64,000 nt of DNA. Origin: Crenobacter luteus. GTDB lineage: Bacteria > Pseudomonadota > Gammaproteobacteria > Burkholderiales > Chromobacteriaceae. The stretch is from the NCBI RefSeq assembly GCF_004345725.1, contig NZ_SLXG01000012.1, positions 1-64,000 of the forward strand. Direction: 5' to 3'. Position numbers and translations under genes: made by a program. Positions 58,176-64,000 of the stretch are shown in pieces (positions within the stretch are counted from its first letter, which is position 1; each line of letters starts with the position of its first letter). Below the pieces are notes generated by a model. It saw nothing but the letters and a program-made list of their open reading frames with translations, did no database searches and was not told where the DNA came from.

Positions 58176-60734
58176 TCAGGCTTTCAGTTCCTCGATCAGC
58201 TCGGTCTCGAGCGCCAGGAGCGCGCGGTCGTCGGACAGCGCCGCGCCGGACAGCAGGAAGGAGTCCTCGACGCGGCTGCCGAGCGTCATGATCTTGGCCG
58301 ACTGCACCGACAGGCCGTAGCGGGTCAGGATCTGCGTGATGCGCGCCAACAGGCCCGGCTGGTCGCCGGCGACCAGCGACAGCACGTAGTAGCTTTCGCG
58401 GTCGTCGGGGCGGATCAGCACCTGCGGGGCGACCGGGAAGTGGCGCAGCATGCGGTTGACGCGACCGGCGGGCGGCATCTCGATCTCGCCGCCCTTCCGG
58501 AGGCAGGCGGCGAGCTCGAACTCGATGAAGTTGATCAGGTCGCGGTAGTCGCCGTCGTGGTGCTCGGGGATGAAGACGTGGAAGGTGTCGAGCGCGTAGC
58601 CGTGACGCGTGGTGTAGACCTTGGCGTCGGCGATGCTGTAGCGGGTGCGGCCGAAGAAGGCGCACAGCCGCGCGAACAGCGCCGGCTGGTCGGGCGTGTA
58701 GACCAGCACCTGCACGCCTTCCTTGTCCTCGGACAGCCGCGCGCGGACGATGGGTTCGCGGGTACTCACGAAGCGGTTCAGCAGCCGCGCGTGCCAGGCG
58801 ATCTCCTTGGCTTCGTGGCGCAGGAAGTAGACGGTGTCGAGCTCGGCCCACAACCTGTCCTCGACGCCGGCCGGCACCGCGAACAGCCGCAAGAGCGCGC
58901 GCGCCTGCGTCTTGCGCTCTTCGAGTTCGGAGTCGAGGTCGAGCTCGCCGCCGCGCAGCAGCTGTCGCTGCGTCGCGTGGTAGAGGTCCTCGAGCAGTTT
59001 GGCCTTCCACGCGTTCCACACCTTGGGGCTGGTGCCGCGGATGTCGGCGACGGTCAGGAGGTACAGCGCGGCGAGACGTCTGGGCGTTGCGACCTTGTCG
59101 GCGAAGCGGCCGACCGTTTCCGGGTCGTAGATGTCTTCCTTCTGCGCGATCGCCGACATCGTCAGGTGCTCCTGCACCAGCCAGACGACCAGTTCGGTGT
59201 CGTCGGCCGACAGGCCGTGCGCGACGCAGAACTCGCGCGCGTCGACGCGCCCGAGTTGCGAGTGGTCGCCGCCGCGGCCCTTGGCGATGTCGTGGAACAG
59301 GCCGGCCAGGTACAGGAGTTCCGGCTTGTCGAAGTCGTTGATCAGCTTGGACAGGAAGGGGTATTCGTGGTTGAACGCCGGCACCGCGAAGCGACGCAGG
59401 TTGCGCACCACCATCAGGATGTGCTCGTCGACGGTGTAGACGTGGAACAGGTCGTGCTGCATCTGGCCGACGATGCGGCCGAAGGCCGGCAGGTACTTGC
59501 CGAGCACGCCGTACAGGTTCATCCGCCGCAGCGTGCGGGTGAGGCCCGGCTCGCGGAAGATCTGCATGAACAGTGCGCGGTTGGCCGGGTCGTGGCGGAA
59601 GCGCTCGTTGATGCGGCTTCTGGCGTTCCACAGCGCGCGCAGGCTGCGCGGCGCGAAGCCGGTCAGCTCGGGGTGGCGCTGCAGCATCAGGAAGGCCTCG
59701 AAGATCGCCGACGGCCGCTCGTGGAAGATCGCCGAGTTGTACACCGACAGCATGCCGTTGACGGTGTAGAAGCGCTCGTCGAGCGACTGCGTCAGCCTGG
59801 GCAGCGGCGAGAAGAAGCGCGCGCGCAGGTTCGGCAGCAACACGCCGTTGAGCTGGCCGACGGTGCGCGCCGCGCGGTAGTAGGCGTGCATCAGCAGTTC
59901 GCTGGCGCGCCGCGCGCCGGTGTCCTCGAAGCCCCACAGCCTGGCCAGCGGCTGCTGGAAGTCGAACAGCAGCCTGTCCTCGCGGCGCCGCGCGACGAGG
60001 TGCAGGTCGATGCGCAGCTTCTGCAGCGTGCGCTCGCTCTGGCGGATCAGTCTCGCCTCGGCGCGCGTCAGGATGCCGCCCTCGGTCAGCGCCTCCCAGC
60101 TGTCGCCGAAGCCGGTCGCCTTGCTGATCCACAGCAGCGTGTGCAGGTCGCGGAGGCCGCCGGGGCTTTCCTTCAGGTTGGGTTCGAGGTTGTTGGTGAC
60201 GCCGAAGTAGCGGTTGTGGCGCTGCTGTTGTTCGAGCTGCTTGCCCTCGACGAAGGCGACCGGGTCGAGCTCGCGCGCCAGCGCGGCCGACAGCGCCGCC
60301 TCGAGCGCCGCGTCGCCGGCGATCAGGCGTCGCTCGAGCAGCGTGGTCGCGACGGTGATGTCGGTCTCGGCTTCCTTCAGGCACTCGTCGACGGTGCGCA
60401 CGCTGTGGCCGACCTCCAGACCGAGGTCCCACAGCTTGCCGATCAGCGCCTCGGCCAACTCGAGCGTGCGGCGCGGCGCCCGTTCGGGCAGCAGGATCAA
60501 CAGGTCGATATCCGAATGCGGGAACAGCTGGCCGCGGCCGTAGCCGCCGACCGCGAGCAGGGCCGCCGCGTCGCCGCCGCCGGCCTCCTGCCACAGCGAG
60601 GCGATCGCCTCGTCGACCAGCCGGCTCAGTTCGGCCAGCAGTCGGGCCGGATCGCCGTGCGCGGGCCAGGCGGCGAACAGCGCCTCGCGCGCGGCCTGCA
60701 GCGCCTGGCGGCGGTCGGTCAGCGCGTGCGGCAT
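58176..60734 (-). CDS. glnD: Bifunctional PII uridylyltransferase/uridylyl-removing enzyme
   Basis: 852-aa nitrogen sensor that modifies PII proteins. The nucleotidyltransferase motif is VGGYGRGQLFPHSDIDLLIL (about residues 57-76). The PII-UTase domain follows, then an HD domain (YTVDEHILMVV about 428, LFHDIAKGRGGDHSQLG about 484) and two C-terminal ACT domains (about 677-755 and 790-852, SYYVLSLVAGDQPGLLARIT). The ATG is 1 nt after the lptG stop, so it is tied to the LPS-transport genes. A DUS-like copy (60450) lies in Leu-Ala-Glu codons. Confidence 0.97.
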   Translation of the reverse strand: MPHALTDRRQALQAAREALFAAWPAHGDPARLLAELSRLVDEAIASLWQEAGGGDAAALLAVGGYGRGQLFPHSDIDLLILLPERAPRRTLELAEALIGKLWDLGLEVGHSVRTVDECLKEAETDITVATTLLERRLIAGDAALEAALSAALARELDPVAFVEGKQLEQQQRHNRYFGVTNNLEPNLKESPGGLRDLHTLLWISKATGFGDSWEALTEGGILTRAEARLIRQSERTLQKLRIDLHLVARRREDRLLFDFQQPLARLWGFEDTGARRASELLMHAYYRAARTVGQLNGVLLPNLRARFFSPLPRLTQSLDERFYTVNGMLSVYNSAIFHERPSAIFEAFLMLQRHPELTGFAPRSLRALWNARSRINERFRHDPANRALFMQIFREPGLTRTLRRMNLYGVLGKYLPAFGRIVGQMQHDLFHVYTVDEHILMVVRNLRRFAVPAFNHEYPFLSKLINDFDKPELLYLAGLFHDIAKGRGGDHSQLGRVDAREFCVAHGLSADDTELVVWLVQEHLTMSAIAQKEDIYDPETVGRFADKVATPRRLAALYLLTVADIRGTSPKVWNAWKAKLLEDLYHATQRQLLRGGELDLDSELEERKTQARALLRLFAVPAGVEDRLWAELDTVYFLRHEAKEIAWHARLLNRFVSTREPIVRARLSEDKEGVQVLVYTPDQPALFARLCAFFGRTRYSIADAKVYTTRHGYALDTFHVFIPEHHDGDYRDLINFIEFELAACLRKGGEIEMPPAGRVNRMLRHFPVAPQVLIRPDDRESYYVLSLVAGDQPGLLARITQILTRYGLSVQSAKIMTLGSRVEDSFLLSGAALSDDRALLALETELIEELKA

Positions 60735-60735
60735 G

Positions 60736-61809
60736 TCAGCGTTTCTCCTGCTTGCGGATCAGCGCGACGCCGGCGGCGAGAAAGAGCAGCGTCGGCAGCG
60801 TCGCCGACAGCGCCGCGTTCCAGCCGTACAGGAGGCCGAGGTGGCTGAACAGGCGGTTGGTGAAGTGGAAGGCGACGCCCAGGCAGATGCCGATGAACAG
60901 TTGCAGGCCGAGCTGGCCGTGGCGGCGCTGACGCGGCGTGAACGCGAGCGCGACCAGCGCCATCGACACGCAGGCGAGCGGGTAGAACAGCTTGCTCCAC
61001 AGCGCGATGTCGTAGCGCTGCGTCTGCTGCTTGTTGTTCGACAGGTGCTCGATGTAGGTGACGAGGTTGGCGACCGACATCTGCTCGGGCACCACCAAGA
61101 GTACGTCGAGAATGTCGGGCTCGATCACCGACTTCCACGTCAGCTCGGCGTGGTGCGCGACGGTGACGCGGTTCTCGCTGATATTGGTGTCCGACACGCC
61201 GGAAAGCTGCCACTGGCCGCCGCCGAGGTAGCGGCCCTGGTCGGCGTAGCGGGTCTGCGTGAGCTGGTAGGCGTCGTCGTAGGTGTAGATGCGCACGCCC
61301 CTGAGCGTGGTGTCGGGCAGCATCTCGCGCACGTTGATGAAGTGCTTGTCGTCCTTGACCCAGATGCCGGAGCGGAACTCGCGTGCGACCATCGAGCGGG
61401 TGGCGGCGAGCTTGATGCGGCTGGCCTCCTGCTCGGCGTACGGCGCGACGAACTCGCCGAGCACGACGGTCAGCAGCGCGAACAGCAGGCCGAACTGCGC
61501 GAGCACCGCGGCGACCTGTGGCAGCGACACGCCGCTGGTGCGGATCACCGTGTACTCGCTGTTCGAGGCGAGCTGCGTCATCGCGACCATGCCGCCGATC
61601 AGCACCGCCAGCGGCATCAGTTCGTAGGCGTGGCCGGGGATCAGGTAGGCGACGTAGCGCAGCATCACCGGCAGCGTGTAGCTGCCCTGGCCGAGGCGGG
61701 GCAGCTCGGCGACCACGTCGAAAAAGCCGAACAGGCCGATCAGCGCGGCCAGCGTGAAGAAGGTGCTGCTCGACAGCGAGCCGATCAGGTAGCGGTTAAT
61801 CAGTCGCAT
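60736..61809 (-). CDS. lptG: LPS export ABC transporter permease LptG
   Basis: 357-aa inner membrane subunit of the LptB2FGC exporter. Six TM helices (N-terminal YLIGSLSSSTFFTLAALIGL; C-terminal cluster from about residue 265) flank a periplasmic beta-jellyroll (about 105-260, GVRIYTYDDAYQLTQTRYAD). It has MPLAVLIGGMVAMTQLASNS, the coupling region. It follows lptF by 4 nt and precedes glnD by 1 nt. Confidence 0.95.
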   Translation of the reverse strand: MRLINRYLIGSLSSSTFFTLAALIGLFGFFDVVAELPRLGQGSYTLPVMLRYVAYLIPGHAYELMPLAVLIGGMVAMTQLASNSEYTVIRTSGVSLPQVAAVLAQFGLLFALLTVVLGEFVAPYAEQEASRIKLAATRSMVAREFRSGIWVKDDKHFINVREMLPDTTLRGVRIYTYDDAYQLTQTRYADQGRYLGGGQWQLSGVSDTNISENRVTVAHHAELTWKSVIEPDILDVLLVVPEQMSVANLVTYIEHLSNNKQQTQRYDIALWSKLFYPLACVSMALVALAFTPRQRRHGQLGLQLFIGICLGVAFHFTNRLFSHLGLLYGWNAALSATLPTLLFLAAGVALIRKQEKR

Positions 61810-61813
61810 CGGG

Positions 61814-62914
61814 TCAGGCCTTTCTCACGAGGGCGGCGAGCGTGCGCGTCAGCGGCGCGGCCGGCTGCGAGCGCAGCCAGACCAGCGCCAGCGTCAGCGC
61901 CAGCAGCGCGAGGTGCACCGCCGCCATCGTCGCGGGCGGCAGTTGGCCGCTGCCGATCCAGTTGCGCACCAACGTCAGCGCGTTCTGGTACAAGAGGAAG
62001 GCGATCAGCGCGTACACCAGGTTGTAGGTGTGGCCGCTGCGCGGGTTGAAGTAGCTCAAGGGCAGCGCCAGCAGCGCCAGCAGCACGCAGGCGGCCGGCA
62101 GCGACAGCCGCCAGGCGAGCTCGGCCTTGTCGGACGGCGCGTCGCTGGCCAGGAGCGCGGTGGTCGGCCGCGACTGGATGTGGGTGATCTCGCCTATCGT
62201 CGGCGGCGCCTCGCCGAGGATGACGCGGTAGCGCTCGAAGTGCGCCTCCTCGACGTCGGCCTGGCCGGGCGTGCCGACGTAGCGGCGGCCGTCGCTCAGC
62301 TCGAGCACGCGCTCGCCGTGCTCGTTGGTCGTCACCTTGCCGGCGCGCGCCAGGATGGTCGCGACCTTGCCCTCGCTGATCTCCTGCATGAACACCTGTC
62401 TGGCGGTGCCGTGCAGCGCCGAATACTGTTCGATGAAGTAGACGCGGTTGGCCGAGCCCGATTCCTTGAAAATGCCCGGCGAGATCGCCGACATTTCCTC
62501 GCGCTGCTTGAGCACCTCGGCGTACTCCTTGCTGCGGTAGGCCGCCCAGGGGCTGACGTAGAGCGTCAGCAGCGCGACGATGGCCGCGAAGGGCAGCGCG
62601 AAGCGCAGCAGCGGCCAGATCCAGTCCTTGAGGCCGATGCCGGACGACAGCCACACCGCCATCTCGTGGTCGCGCCAGACGCGGGTGAGCACGACCAGCG
62701 CGCTGATGAAGACGGTGAGGATCAAGAGCAGCGGGAACAGCCCCAGCGACCAGAAGCCGATCAGCGCGGCCACCGCCTCGTTGGCGATGCGGCCCTCGGC
62801 GGCGCGACCCAGGAGGTTGATGGTCTGCGTGGTGACCAGGATCGCCAGCAGCACGACGAACACGCCGACGGCGGTGAACGTCAGTTCGCGGGTCAGGCTG
62901 CGGTGAAAAACCAT
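61814..62914 (-). CDS. lptF: LPS export ABC transporter permease LptF
   Basis: 366-aa partner permease of LptG. It starts MVFHRSLTRELTFTAVGVFV and has six TM helices (about 11-33, 55-75, 98-120 and three after 270), a periplasmic domain with FIEQYSALHGTARQVFMQEI, and conserved RVWRDHEMAVWLSSGIGLKD (about residues 77-96). A DUS-like copy (62447) encodes Ser-Ala-Asn. It is divergent from pepA, a conserved pairing in proteobacteria. Confidence 0.95.
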   Translation of the reverse strand: MVFHRSLTRELTFTAVGVFVVLLAILVTTQTINLLGRAAEGRIANEAVAALIGFWSLGLFPLLLILTVFISALVVLTRVWRDHEMAVWLSSGIGLKDWIWPLLRFALPFAAIVALLTLYVSPWAAYRSKEYAEVLKQREEMSAISPGIFKESGSANRVYFIEQYSALHGTARQVFMQEISEGKVATILARAGKVTTNEHGERVLELSDGRRYVGTPGQADVEEAHFERYRVILGEAPPTIGEITHIQSRPTTALLASDAPSDKAELAWRLSLPAACVLLALLALPLSYFNPRSGHTYNLVYALIAFLLYQNALTLVRNWIGSGQLPPATMAAVHLALLALTLALVWLRSQPAAPLTRTLAALVRKA

Positions 62915-62928
62915 GCGGGATGACCTTT

Positions 62929-62958
62929 TTGACTTTTTCTTTGTTGCGTTGTGATAAT
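62929..62958 (+). promoter_or_regulatory. Promoter of pepA
   Basis: TTGACT (62929-62934), 18 nt, GATAAT (62953-62958): a good sigma-70 promoter about 155 nt before the pepA ATG, in the AT-rich gap between the divergent lptF and pepA genes. It gives a leader of about 150 nt with no obvious hairpin-T-run. Confidence 0.65.
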
Positions 62959-63113
62959 TTGCTTCGAGACTGGATTCGAGGCGCCTTGTTCAAAAAAAGA
63001 ACAAGGGCATGAGCCGCACAGGCCGGGAGTCAAGACCGTTCGGCCAACCGGTGAAGCGGCTTCGCCTGCATGCCCGCATGGCGGCCGGAACGCAATATCC
63101 ACGGGAGTTCACG

Positions 63114-64000
63114 ATGGAATTTAACATAAAAAGCGGCAGCCCGGAGAAACAGCGCGTCGCCTGCGTGATCGTCGGCGTGTACGAGTCGCGCAAGCTGACG
63201 CTGGCGGCCGACCTGCTCGACCGCGTCTCCAACGGCTTCATCGGCGACGTGCTCAGGCGCGGCGACATGGAGGGCAAGCTCGGCAGCACGCTGATGCTGC
63301 ACGCGGTGCCGCACGCGCTGTGCGACCGCGTGCTGCTGGTGGGCCTCGGCAAGGAGCGCGAGTTCCGCGCCAAGGAGTACCGCGAGGCGGTCCGCGCGTC
63401 GATCAAGGCGCTGACGCAGACCTCGGCCAACGAGGCGGTCAGCTACCTGACCGAGCTGACGATCAAGAAGCACGACGTCGAATGGATGATCGAGCAGGCC
63501 ACCGTCGTCACCCTCGACGCGCTGTACCGCTTCGACCGCTTCAAGACCCGCAACGACGAAGCGGTGCGCGAGCCCAAGAAGATGACGCTGGCGGTGCAGC
63601 GCCGCAGCGACCTCAACGACGGCGAGAAGGGCCTGGCGCGCGGGCTGGCGATCGCCGAGGGCATGCGCTTCGCCAAGGACCTGGCCAACCTGCCGGGCAA
63701 CGTCTGCACCCCGGTCTACCTCGCCGACACCGCCCGCGACATGGCGCTCTCGCTCGGCGCCGAGGCCGAGATCCTCGACGAGGCCGCGATCGCCGAACTG
63801 GGCATGGGTTCCTTCCTGTCGGTCGCCAAGGGTTCGGTGCAGCCGCCACGGCTGATCGTGCTCAAGCACTACGGCGCGAAGGACAAGGCCGACAAGCCGG
63901 TGGTGCTGGTCGGCAAGGGCATCACCTTCGACTCCGGCGGCATCTCGCTCAAGCCGGGCGAGGGCATGGACGAGATGAAGTACGACATGTGCGGCGCCGC
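63114..64000 (+). CDS. pepA: Leucyl aminopeptidase PepA (partial, cut by window end)
   Basis: The first 295 residues of a cytosolic M17 metalloaminopeptidase. ATG 63114 (MEFNIKSGSPEKQRVACVIV) follows GGGAG. It has the N-terminal macro-like domain (LLVGLGKEREFRAKEYREAV, about 78), then the catalytic domain start AKDLANLPGNVCTPVYLAD (about 185) and VGKGITFDSGGISLKPGEGM (about 264-283), with the metal-binding Lys and Asp. The frame is still open at the window edge (KYDMCGAA). A DUS-like copy at 63422 is read as Ser-Ala-Asn. PepA proteins can also act as DNA-binding regulators. Confidence 0.95.
   Translation, partial: MEFNIKSGSPEKQRVACVIVGVYESRKLTLAADLLDRVSNGFIGDVLRRGDMEGKLGSTLMLHAVPHALCDRVLLVGLGKEREFRAKEYREAVRASIKALTQTSANEAVSYLTELTIKKHDVEWMIEQATVVTLDALYRFDRFKTRNDEAVREPKKMTLAVQRRSDLNDGEKGLARGLAIAEGMRFAKDLANLPGNVCTPVYLADTARDMALSLGAEAEILDEAAIAELGMGSFLSVAKGSVQPPRLIVLKHYGAKDKADKPVVLVGKGITFDSGGISLKPGEGMDEMKYDMCGA

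Noticed and set aside
58440-60848. 802-codon open frame opposite glnD
   Set aside because: glnD is unmistakable on the minus strand with all domains; the + frame is a composition shadow.
1-64000. tRNA, rRNA, CRISPR array, prophage or intact insertion sequence
   Set aside because: None could be recognised on either strand; the only mobile trace is the 90-bp element at 10626-10721.

Overview
The window is a gene-dense, very GC-rich (roughly two thirds G+C by eye) stretch of a betaproteobacterial chromosome. Gene content and order point to the Neisseriales, most likely a free-living Chromobacteriaceae-type organism (Crenobacter/Chromobacterium-like; genus not established). The evidence is the rpoE-rseA-rseB-rseC-mucD block followed by lepA-lepB-DUF4845-rnc-era-recO-pdxJ-acpS-nagZ, a CydP-containing cytochrome bd operon, prpBCD, a P19/FTR1 iron operon and a Zur-controlled znu operon. 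No rRNA, tRNA, CRISPR array, prophage or intact transposase was seen.

Layout. 0.3-10.5 kb: OmpA-type porin, small methyltransferase, DUF6868 membrane protein, lipoprotein, PepSY membrane protein, a PA2778/PA2779-type cysteine peptidase pair, tyrosine phosphatase, a two-gene exopolysaccharide-like unit (beta-barrel plus processive GT2), a 66-aa repeat protein and a YecA/YgfB protein. 10.6-15.2 kb: a 90-bp MITE-like element, a divergent DapB-like reductase and the 2-methylcitrate genes prpD, prpC, prpB. 15.6-27.8 kb: sigma-E envelope-stress operon and the lepA...nagZ housekeeping block. 27.9-33.3 kb: gph, ilvA, D,D-carboxypeptidase, ybeD-lipB-lipA. 33.4-42.2 kb: a TenA/PqqC-like protein, a four-gene iron uptake operon, and the zinc operon (zur, COG0523 GTPase, His-rich peptide, znuC, znuB, znuA). 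42.2-46.7 kb: gbsR-type regulator with cydP-cydA-cydB-cydX, then a TauE/SafE/UreH-like membrane protein. 46.9-54.3 kb: enoyl-CoA hydratase, two tandem periplasmic PPIases, bolA, yciI, yciB, SPFH/NfeD pair, yigZ, HAD phosphatase, orphan ParA. 54.3-64 kb: guaC with a structured leader, EAL protein, PAS chemoreceptor, lptF-lptG-glnD, and the start of pepA, cut by the window edge.

The most striking signal is a 10-mer, GTTGGCCGAG (extended consensus RGGTTGGCCGAGC). It occurs about 37 times on the two strands, inside genes in several reading frames and, as inverted pairs, in intergenic terminators. This is the distribution of Neisseriaceae DNA uptake sequences (DUS), but the word is unrelated to the known DUS dialects and lacks their CTG core. 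I propose it as a new DUS-like dialect; uptake function is inferred, not shown.

Regulation visible in the sequence includes a sigma-E-type promoter before rpoE, a near-perfect Zur box before zur, a Fur-like box before the P19 gene, an 18-bp palindrome before the gbsR-type gene, paired 10-bp palindromes before prpB, and a strong promoter followed by a hairpin-rich leader before guaC.
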